A stretch of 6,824 nucleotides of DNA, from the NCBI GenBank assembly GCA_026225435.1, contig JAMFST010000040.1:1-6824 (forward strand), given 5' to 3'. Positions 1-5,395 of this stretch are shown here, piece after piece. Within the stretch, counting starts at the first letter, position 1; each line of letters starts with the position of its first letter. The position numbers were made by a program, and so were the translations under genes. Below the pieces are notes generated by a model, which was not told the origin of the DNA, did not search any database, and was given only the letters and a program-made list of their open reading frames with translations. The stretch comes from Labilithrix luteola (GTDB lineage Bacteria; Myxococcota_A; Polyangia; Polyangiales; Polyangiaceae).

Positions 1-387
1 ACGCGCAAGACCGACGCCGACTGGAAGAAGGAGCTGACCCCGGAGGAGTACGCCATCACCCGCGAGAAGGGGACCGAGCGCGCCTTCACCGGCCAGTACT
101 GGGACACGCACGACGACGGCACGTACACCTGCAAGTGCTGCGGGGAGCGGCTCTTCGAATCGTCCACCAAGTTCGACTCCGGCTCCGGGTGGCCCAGCTT
201 CACCAAGCCCGCGGAGAACGGCGCGGTCGCCGAGCACACCGACCGCACGCACGGGATGACCCGCACCGAGGTCACCTGCCAGAAGTGTGGCGCGCACCTC
301 GGCCACGTCTTCCCCGACGGGCCGCGTGATCAGGGCGGCCTCCGCTACTGCATCAACTCGGCTTCTCTCAATCTCGAGAAGAAGTAG
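1..387 (+). CDS. msrB: Peptide-methionine (R)-S-oxide reductase MsrB, 5'-truncated by window edge
   Basis: Reduces the R-epimer of methionine sulfoxide, free or in proteins, back to methionine, usually with thioredoxin as electron donor. The visible 128 residues contain the whole MsrB core: two zinc-binding CxxC pairs (C44/C47 and C93/C96), the GSGWPSF motif at 61-67, the CGAHLGHVF segment at 96-104, and RYCINS at 115-120 with catalytic Cys117. The reading frame is open from base 1 and the stop is TAG at 385-387. E. coli MsrB has about 137 residues, so probably only a short N-terminal piece is missing; a longer N-terminus with a signal peptide or an MsrA fusion cannot be excluded. The first visible residues ([13 protein letters not shown]) match the usual beginning of the domain. 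The gene converges on bioA, with three bases between the two stop codons. The family call is very secure. Confidence 0.96.
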   Translation, partial: TRKTDADWKKELTPEEYAITREKGTERAFTGQYWDTHDDGTYTCKCCGERLFESSTKFDSGSGWPSFTKPAENGAVAEHTDRTHGMTRTEVTCQKCGAHLGHVFPDGPRDQGGLRYCINSASLNLEKK

Positions 388-404
388 GCCTCAGCCAGCG
401 GCCT
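386..404. terminator. Weak hairpin at the msrB/bioA convergent junction
   Basis: AGGCC (386-390) and GGCCT (400-404) can form a five-base-pair GC stem with a nine-base loop, centred on the tail-to-tail junction. There is no T-run on the + side. On the - strand the hairpin is followed by a pyrimidine-rich ACTTCTTCTC stretch inside the msrB end. It may serve as a poor bidirectional terminator, or it may be chance in GC-rich DNA. Confidence 0.25.
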
Positions 405-1698
405 TGACGCTGTCGACGAGGACGCCGAGGAAGTGCTCGAGCTCCTCGTCCGTCGTGATCAGCGGCGGGCAGATGTACACCGTGTCGCCGAGCGGCCGGA
501 GGTAGGCGCCGCGCTTGCGCGCCTCGGCGCAGACGCGCCCGCCGAGCCCTCCGAGGTAGCCCCCGCGTCCCAGATCCGCCGCGCCGATCATCCCGAGCGC
601 GCGCGTCGACAGGACGCCGGGGAGCTCCCCGATCTCCGTCATCGTCGCGGCGATGCGCTTGCTCTTGCGCGCCACCTGCCCGAGCACGTCCTCGTCGCGG
701 TAGATGCGCAGGACCTCGCGCGCCAGCGCCGCGCCGAGCGGATGACCGCAGAAGGTGTGGCCGTAATAGAACGCGTTGGCCGGATCGCCGCGGAAGGCGT
801 CGAACACCTTCTCCGTCGCCAGCGTCGCGCCCATGGGCAGCAGCGACGCGAACGCCTTGCCGAGGCACATGAGATCCGGCGTGACCCCGGCGTGCTGCCC
901 GGCCCACATCGGCCCGGTGCGCCCGTAGCCGCTGAAGACCTCGTCGAACACCAGCAGCACGTCGGCGGCGCGGCAGGCTGCGGCCAGCTCCTGCAGGTAG
1001 CGCGCGTCGTACGTGAGCATGCCAGCGGCGCCTTGCACCATCGGCTCGACCACCACCGCGGCGATGCTGTCCGCCTCGTTGGCCAGCACCTTGGCGAGCG
1101 CGGCGAAGGCCGACTCGTGCCCGGTCTTGCCGTCCTCGCCGACCTCACCCGGCGAAGGCACGCGCACGCAGTCGAAGAGGATCCCGGCGAACGGCCGGCG
1201 GTACACCTCGACCCCACCGAGGCTGGCAGCGCCGACGCTGTCCCCGTGGAAGGCGCCTTCCAGCGCGACGAAGCGCGTCTTCTTCGGCCGCCCCCACTGC
1301 CGCTGCGCCTGCACGGCCATCTTCACCGCCACCTCCACCGAGGTGGACCCGTTGTCGGTGTAGAACACGCGGGTCAGCCCCGCCGGCGCGACCGCGACCA
1401 GCTCCTCGGCCAGCAGCGCGCCGTGCTCGTGGGTCAGCCCCCCGAAGGCGCAGTGATCGAGCGTCGCCGCCTGCTCGGCCAGCACCTTGAGGAGGCGCGG
1501 GTGACCATGCCCCAGCGAGGCGACCCACCACGACGAGTTGCCGTCGAAGAGCCGCTCCCCTTCGATCGTCTCGAGCCACGACCCCTGCGCCCGCACGATG
1601 ACCGTCGGATCGGGATCCCCGAGCCAGCGGTCCATCGGCGTGTACGGGTGCCACGCGTGCCGGTGGTCGATCGCGACCAGCTTCGCCTTGTCGATCAC
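391..1698 (-). CDS. bioA: Adenosylmethionine-8-amino-7-oxononanoate aminotransferase (DAPA synthase) BioA
   Basis: PLP-dependent class III aminotransferase of biotin synthesis. It converts 7-keto-8-aminopelargonate to 7,8-diaminopelargonate, in most family members with S-adenosylmethionine as amino donor. The 435 residues are full length for the family. Visible landmarks are HAWHPYTPM at 14-22 (Tyr19 corresponds to E. coli Tyr17), DGNSSWW at 52-58, FHGD at 150-153, FDEVFSGYGRTG at 251-262 (Asp252 contacts the PLP ring nitrogen), the Schiff-base Lys281 in CLGKAF, GHTF at 313-316, and RPLG at 401-404 (Arg401 corresponds to the carboxylate-binding Arg391 of E. coli). The position of E. coli Tyr144 appears to be Phe150. 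The start is GTG at 1698, overlapping the TGA of the upstream kinase gene and preceded by a strong Shine-Dalgarno sequence. No other biotin genes are in view. The enzyme call is secure; the amino donor is not proven. Confidence 0.95.
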   Translation of the reverse strand: MIDKAKLVAIDHRHAWHPYTPMDRWLGDPDPTVIVRAQGSWLETIEGERLFDGNSSWWVASLGHGHPRLLKVLAEQAATLDHCAFGGLTHEHGALLAEELVAVAPAGLTRVFYTDNGSTSVEVAVKMAVQAQRQWGRPKKTRFVALEGAFHGDSVGAASLGGVEVYRRPFAGILFDCVRVPSPGEVGEDGKTGHESAFAALAKVLANEADSIAAVVVEPMVQGAAGMLTYDARYLQELAAACRAADVLLVFDEVFSGYGRTGPMWAGQHAGVTPDLMCLGKAFASLLPMGATLATEKVFDAFRGDPANAFYYGHTFCGHPLGAALAREVLRIYRDEDVLGQVARKSKRIAATMTEIGELPGVLSTRALGMIGAADLGRGGYLGGLGGRVCAEARKRGAYLRPLGDTVYICPPLITTDEELEHFLGVLVDSVKAAG

Positions 1699-3377
1699 GT
1701 CTTCTCCTCCTCCTTCAGGTCGGATGGCGGCGGGCCCAGAGGCCGCAGCTCCTCGAGCGGAGCGGGGGGCGCCGACGGGGTCGACAGGCGCTGCGCCGCA
1801 TCGAGGATCTGCCCTTCGCCGCTCGGCGGGACCGAGCCGAAGGGGAGCGACAGGCCGAGCGAGCGCGACGCGTTGCGCGGCGTCCGGTGCGCCGGCGGCG
1901 GCTCGCGTCCACCGGGGAGGAACACGCTCGCCGTCGTCCCTTCACCGCTGCGGCTGGCGATCCCGAAGTGCCCGCCGTGCGCGTCGACGATGCGATCGAC
2001 GATGGCCAGCCCGAGCCCCGTCCCGCTCGGACGGGTGGTGAAGAACGGATCCTTCGCCCGCGTGCGCACGTTGGTGTCCATCCCCTCGCCGGTGTCGCTG
2101 ACGTCGACGGTGAGCCCTTCTTTCCCCTCGTAGACGCTGTTGCGCACCTTCACGGTGAGCACGCCTTCTCCGCCCATCGCCTGGAGCGCGTTGTCGATCA
2201 GGTTGTCGAACACCTGCCGCAGCAGGTTCGGATCGCCCCACACGCGGTGCTCGCCCGGCTCACCGGACGGGCCGGTCACCGACAGGTCCTGCGCCAGCTC
2301 CACCTGGATCCCCGGCGGGCGCTTCCACGTCTCGCGCGACTCCTTCTGGTGCAGCGCGCGCTCCACCACCTCGACGAGCGAGATCAGGTTCCGCTGCACG
2401 TTCACCGGCCGCGCGTAGCGGAGCAGATCGGTCACCAGCCGGTTCAGGCGGCTCGACTCCTCGTCCATGATCGACAGGAGCGTCGCCTGGTCCTCGCGCG
2501 AGATGGCCGGCTTGCGCAGCCCGCTCACCGCGTTGGCCAGGATGGCGAGCGGGTTGCGGACCTCGTGGGCGATGACCGCGGCGAGCTCGCCGACGACCGC
2601 CAGCTGCTCCTTGCGAACCAGCTCCTCCTGCGCGAGCCGCAGCTCCTCGTAGCTCCGGCGCAGCTCGTGGGCGCTCCGCCGCAGCGCGCGCGATCGATCC
2701 TCCAGCGCTTTGCCCAGGTTCACGTAGCGGACACCGACGGTGGCGACGATCCCCATGACCAGCACGAAGGTGGACAGCGGCAGGAGCATCGCGCGGTTGC
2801 TCCCCGTCGCCGAGGCGCCGAGATCGTGCACCAGCGCGGCCGCCATGAGCGACGCACCGACGATGAGCAGCAGCGCCTCGCGCCGCCCGTCGAGGTACGC
2901 CTGCACCAGCACCACCAGGAGGCCGACGATGGGCAGCGCCCAGGTGGCGTAGACCACCAGCCCGAGGTCGGAGATGTCCCCGTTGGGGCGCTGGAGCAGC
3001 CCGAAGATGGCCAGCGCCATGTACGCGATCGCCTGCACGCGACCGAACGTCTCGGCGCGCCGGCGGGTCGCGGTGGCGAGGCGCTGCGGGCTGGCCGCGG
3101 CGCCGTACATCAGGGCCAGCTCCACCACCGCGCCGAGCGCCAGTGACAGCCCCACCATCGACAGGCGCGCGGCCCAGGTGGCGTCCGCCGCGCTCAACGT
3201 CAGCTCGGCGACGTGCGCCCACAGCGCGAAGGAGAGCGCCGCCGCGAGCACTGCCGCGGGCAGGTACTCGCGGTACGACGGATCCTTCGGCCGCGAGCGG
3301 ACGAGCGCGAACGAGCCCGCCGCGACGAGCACGTACACGGCCGCGACGGCCGCCGACATCCCGGCGACGAAATCCAC
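1695..3377 (-). CDS. 7-TM membrane sensor histidine kinase (NtrB-like HisKA/HATPase_c core)
   Basis: Two-component sensor that should autophosphorylate on His271 and pass phosphate to a response regulator. The 560 residues begin with about seven hydrophobic helices (roughly 4-26, 38-58, 72-93, 113-128, 138-161, 167-184, 196-216) with no large external domain. A charged coiled-coil/signalling helix follows (about 222-258). Then come the H-box AHEVRNPLAIL (270-280), the N-box NLIDNALQA (392-400), the G1 box DTGEGM (428-433), the F-box PFFTTRP (444-450) and the G2 box GTGLGLAI (452-459), so all catalytic boxes are intact. A proline-rich tail of about 70 residues (490-560) follows the ATPase fold and has no recognised domain. 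The start is GTG with GGAAGAG seven bases upstream (3385-3391); an ATG at codon 7 is an alternative. It lies 48 bases after the lipoprotein gene and overlaps bioA by four bases. The ligand and the partner regulator are unknown. Confidence 0.93.
   Translation of the reverse strand: MDFVAGMSAAVAAVYVLVAAGSFALVRSRPKDPSYREYLPAAVLAAALSFALWAHVAELTLSAADATWAARLSMVGLSLALGAVVELALMYGAAASPQRLATATRRRAETFGRVQAIAYMALAIFGLLQRPNGDISDLGLVVYATWALPIVGLLVVLVQAYLDGRREALLLIVGASLMAAALVHDLGASATGSNRAMLLPLSTFVLVMGIVATVGVRYVNLGKALEDRSRALRRSAHELRRSYEELRLAQEELVRKEQLAVVGELAAVIAHEVRNPLAILANAVSGLRKPAISREDQATLLSIMDEESSRLNRLVTDLLRYARPVNVQRNLISLVEVVERALHQKESRETWKRPPGIQVELAQDLSVTGPSGEPGEHRVWGDPNLLRQVFDNLIDNALQAMGGEGVLTVKVRNSVYEGKEGLTVDVSDTGEGMDTNVRTRAKDPFFTTRPSGTGLGLAIVDRIVDAHGGHFGIASRSGEGTTASVFLPGGREPPPAHRTPRNASRSLGLSLPFGSVPPSGEGQILDAAQRLSTPSAPPAPLEELRPLGPPPSDLKEEEKT
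1704..1715 (-). promoter_or_regulatory. Strong Shine-Dalgarno sequence for bioA inside the kinase gene
   Basis: Read on the - strand this is AAGGAGGAGGAG, ending five bases before the GTG at 1698. It encodes the KEEEK end of the kinase and at the same time supplies near-perfect anti-16S complementarity. It decides the bioA start and supports coupled translation. Confidence 0.85.
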
Positions 3378-3425
3378 GCCCGCGCTCTTCCGCTCGTCCG
3401 TTCTACCAGGCGGCTTCGACGGGGT

Positions 3426-4460
3426 TCAGTGAGCGGCCGGCGCCCCCGCGTCGGTCTTCGTCGGACCGGTGGTCCCGCTCATGTTCATCCCCGGCATCGG
3501 ATCGGGCGTGCCTTCGTGGTCGACGTTGATCTCGCGCGTCGTCGAGTTCCACGGGCCGGCGAGCACCTGGCCGTCGGCGGCCTGTAGCTCCGCCTTCACG
3601 GTGTATTTCCCGTCGACCAGGTTGTCCAGATAGAAGGGCGGGCCGAACTTCACCGCGTCGGCCTCGAGCGCCTTGTCGATGCCGGGGCCGGAGACGGTCA
3701 GGTGGACGTGGTCCCCCTTGGTGCCGGTGTTGCCGGGCAGCTTGGGGTCGTTCAGCTTGTCGTTGGCGATCTGGAAGTCGATGAGGACGTGGTTCGCCAT
3801 GTCCCCTTTGTAGTCACCCTTGGGGCGGCTGTAGATCAGCATCGGCTTCTTCACGTCGACCGTGTTCGTCCCGCCGCCCTTCTTGCTGCCGACGTAGAAC
3901 TCGGTGATGTACAGCGCGCCGTTGGTCTTCACCGACTCGTGGCTGGCGCGGCTGGGGAAGGCGACGAGCACGTGCTGCCCCTCGGCCAGCGGCTCCTTGG
4001 TCAGCTCCGACATCTTGATCGGCTTCTTCGGATCGTAGATCGGCTTGTACGGCTTGTTGTCGAGGATCAAATGGACATGCGCCGCGCCGGTGGCGGTGGC
4101 CCAGTTGGTCACGTCGAGCTTGATGGTCCAGTCGTTGACCTTGTCGGCCGGGATCACCTGCTCGCGCGTGGGCGAGGCGATCTTCACGGTGGGCGCCTTC
4201 TCCGGATCGGGAGCGGCGGTGCCGGGCAGGAGCGTGACCGGCGGCGGCGGCGTGGCCGGGGCGCCGCCATCGGTGTCCACCGCTGCTCCCGCATCGGCCG
4301 GAGCGGGCGGGGGAGGCGGCGGCGCGGGGGGCGGCGGCAGGTTGTCGGTGTCTCCGCCACAGGCGGCGGTGGAGAGGGTGGCGAGCGCCACCAGCGAAGG
4401 CGCCAGGACCAGCGTGGCCAGGGACAGAGACGCCGCGAACGACCGACCGGAACGCTTCAT
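3426..4460 (-). CDS. Putative secreted lipoprotein with two HVHL-containing beta-rich domains
   Basis: I do not recognise a named family. The 344-residue product starts with a basic, then hydrophobic signal peptide ending in STAAC-GG, a probable lipobox with acylated Cys34 (Thr at -3 is non-canonical). A proline/alanine-rich linker (about 41-82, with runs of prolines) leads to two similar segments, about 92-192 and 205-314. Each carries an HVHL motif (128-131 and 251-254) near the middle, followed by a beta-rich stretch; this suggests a duplicated Ig-like or cupredoxin-like fold in the periplasm or on the cell surface. The end is methionine-rich (PMPGMNM, Met322, 325 and 327) with His315 and a terminal His344, which could bind copper; that is only a suggestion. 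ATG at 4460 is chosen over an in-frame GTG at 4484 because GAGAAGG lies nine bases upstream (4470-4476) and the signal peptide then starts MKRSGR. It is first in the leftward set with the kinase and bioA. Confidence 0.8.
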   Translation of the reverse strand: MKRSGRSFAASLSLATLVLAPSLVALATLSTAACGGDTDNLPPPPAPPPPPPAPADAGAAVDTDGGAPATPPPPVTLLPGTAAPDPEKAPTVKIASPTREQVIPADKVNDWTIKLDVTNWATATGAAHVHLILDNKPYKPIYDPKKPIKMSELTKEPLAEGQHVLVAFPSRASHESVKTNGALYITEFYVGSKKGGGTNTVDVKKPMLIYSRPKGDYKGDMANHVLIDFQIANDKLNDPKLPGNTGTKGDHVHLTVSGPGIDKALEADAVKFGPPFYLDNLVDGKYTVKAELQAADGQVLAGPWNSTTREINVDHEGTPDPMPGMNMSGTTGPTKTDAGAPAAH

Positions 4461-4522
4461 AGCGGGGAACCTTCTCGCGTCCACATGGCGTTATGCAAGC
4501 AGTTAAAGGTAGAAGCGAGAGC
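4461..4522. promoter_or_regulatory. Short divergent intergenic region
   Basis: These 62 bases separate the start codons of the leftward lipoprotein set and the rightward ferredoxin pair, so promoters for both should lie here or extend into the opposite gene. An AT-richer core (about 4491-4510) is the obvious candidate. On the - strand it contains TGCATAAC, resembling an extended -10 box; on the + strand it has GTTATG and TTAAAG. No convincing -35 partner is seen for either. The promoter role is inferred from gene arrangement. Confidence 0.45.
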
Positions 4523-4864
4523 ATGCCGTTCCGCGATCGCTACTTCCTCGTCTGCACCAACCGGCGTGACGCGAACAACCCCAAGGGCTCGTGCGCCGCG
4601 CGCGGGTCGGAAGAGCTCGGGCCGCGCTTCAAGGAGGTCCTCAAGCAGCGAGGGCTGGCCATGCAGCTGCGCGCCTGCACCACCTCGTGCCTCGACCTGT
4701 GCGAGTACGGAGCGACGGTGCTCGTGGAGCCGGATCACATCGTCTACCGCGAGGTGACGCTGGCCGACGTCGAGGAGATCGTCGACACCACGGCCAAGGG
4801 GGGGACCGTGGAGCGCTTGCTCGTCCAGCCGCCGCCATCACCGGGCGCCGTCGGAGGCGGCTGA
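4523..4864 (+). CDS. Thioredoxin-like [2Fe-2S] ferredoxin
   Basis: Small electron carrier of the thioredoxin-fold [2Fe-2S] ferredoxin family (the Aquifex/Clostridium pasteurianum type, related to the NuoE domain). The 113 residues show the expected ligand pattern: Cys11 and Cys24 spaced as C-x12-C in the first loop, and Cys56 and Cys60 as C-x3-C in SCLDLCEYG. An additional Cys52 precedes the second pair. The segment LVEPDHIVYREVTLADVEEIV (75-95) matches the family's closing strand and helix; the last 15 or so residues are proline/glycine-rich. The ATG at 4523 gives the usual MPFRDRYFLVC beginning; an in-frame ATG at 4493 would add ten residues without family support. The Shine-Dalgarno sequence is weak (AGAAG at 4511-4515). 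The next gene begins directly after the stop codon. The physiological redox partner is not evident from the window. Confidence 0.9.
   Translation: MPFRDRYFLVCTNRRDANNPKGSCAARGSEELGPRFKEVLKQRGLAMQLRACTTSCLDLCEYGATVLVEPDHIVYREVTLADVEEIVDTTAKGGTVERLLVQPPPSPGAVGGG
4853..4857 (+). promoter_or_regulatory. Shine-Dalgarno sequence for the gene at 4865
   Basis: GGAGG lies seven bases before the GTG at 4865, inside the last codons of the ferredoxin gene. It fixes the start of the downstream protein and indicates coupled expression across the TGA-GTG junction. Confidence 0.75.
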
Positions 4865-5317
4865 GTGCCGCTCGCGCTGCGCTACCGCGAGAACCTCCAC
4901 GGTGTCTGGTTCTCCCTCGCGGCACCGGAGACCGAGCGGCCCGCGTCCTTCGATCTCGCCAGCCAGCTCTCCTTCTTCCGCCTGCTCGATCGCCGTCCGG
5001 CGGAGACCTCCGGACGCCTGCGGCTCGAAGGGCTCGCCACCGACGTCATCGTGCGCGGCCGCCTGCGCGTGGACGGCCGTACCCGCAGCCTGACCTACGC
5101 GTTCCCGTTCATCGCCGATGACGGTCGCGCTTGCAGCCTCGTCGGGCAGAAGGATCTGCTCGCCATCCACCTCCTCGAGAGCTTCTTCGAGCTGTCGGCC
5201 AGCCTGCACGTGGAAGGGGAAGGCGAGGTCGGCCGTGTGACTTTTCGCGGTCCACCTCAGTCCCCCTTCCTGGATCTGCTGAAAACCGTGCGTCTGGGCT
5301 GGGTCGGATTTTCATAA
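4865..5317 (+). CDS. Uncharacterised 150-aa protein, possible stand-alone GMC-oxidoreductase-associated accessory domain
   Basis: Function unknown. The product is soluble, with no signal peptide or membrane segment, and has a single cysteine (Cys90). The order of features is YRENLHG near the start (7-13), a helical SQLSFFRLLD stretch (33-42), GRLRLEGL (50-57), GRLRVDG (65-71), a YAFPF strand (78-82), DG-x5-GQK (86-96) and a closing GRVTFRG plus a LLKTVRLG end (123-145). This layout recalls a beta-rich accessory domain that I remember as fused to GMC oxidoreductases (cholesterol-oxidase-like) and some lipid hydrolases, with E-x-x-x-G near the start, a repeated G-x-L-x-x-x-G and a late G-x-K. 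The likeness is from memory and unconfirmed. The start is GTG immediately after the ferredoxin TGA, with GGAGG seven bases upstream. The tight linkage suggests it works with the ferredoxin or shares its expression. Confidence 0.78.
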   Translation: MPLALRYRENLHGVWFSLAAPETERPASFDLASQLSFFRLLDRRPAETSGRLRLEGLATDVIVRGRLRVDGRTRSLTYAFPFIADDGRACSLVGQKDLLAIHLLESFFELSASLHVEGEGEVGRVTFRGPPQSPFLDLLKTVRLGWVGFS

Positions 5318-5395
5318 AACGACGGCCTTTCGTGCCATCCTGACAAAGCGACACACGCCGTTGACGAATTGCCGAGGCCGTGACACGACGGGTTT
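5318..5395. other. Intergenic gap before the NtrC-type regulator
   Basis: These 78 bases (144 if the regulator starts at the ATG at 5462) hold no ORF worth calling. An imperfect hairpin spans the preceding stop codon: GTCG (5303-5306) with CGAC (5320-5323), and TTTT (5309-5312) with AAAA (5316-5319). A TTGACG at 5361-5366 resembles a -35 box, but no good -10 follows at the usual distance. No sigma-54 type -24/-12 element was found. Confidence 0.5.

Noticed and set aside
433..2133. Long + strand ORF of 566 codons antisense to bioA and the kinase end
   Set aside because: It is a product of the strong G/C third-position bias on the opposite strand. The translation is Arg/His/Pro/Ala-rich with no recognisable domain, while the - strand frame encodes a full BioA.
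1887..3146. Long + strand ORF of 419 codons antisense to the kinase
   Set aside because: Low-complexity translation in the shadow of a kinase with all catalytic boxes intact.
4260..4345. G/C-rich low-complexity stretch as a possible DNA repeat
   Set aside because: It encodes the proline/alanine linker of the lipoprotein and has no regular repeat unit at the DNA level.
4473..4520. Inverted arms TCTCGC / GCGAGA flanking the divergent spacer
   Set aside because: Only six bases each, 36 bases apart, and partly made of Shine-Dalgarno sequence; expected by chance.
3702..4757. Long + strand ORF of 351 codons across the lipoprotein gene, the divergent spacer and the ferredoxin start
   Set aside because: It runs antisense to the lipoprotein and out of frame with the ferredoxin, with Gly/Arg-rich low-complexity sequence.
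5311..5340. Possible sigma-54 promoter on the - strand (TGGCACGAAAGGCC)
   Set aside because: The GG element matches but the required TTGC-like -12 element is missing at the right spacing, and no leftward gene starts nearby.
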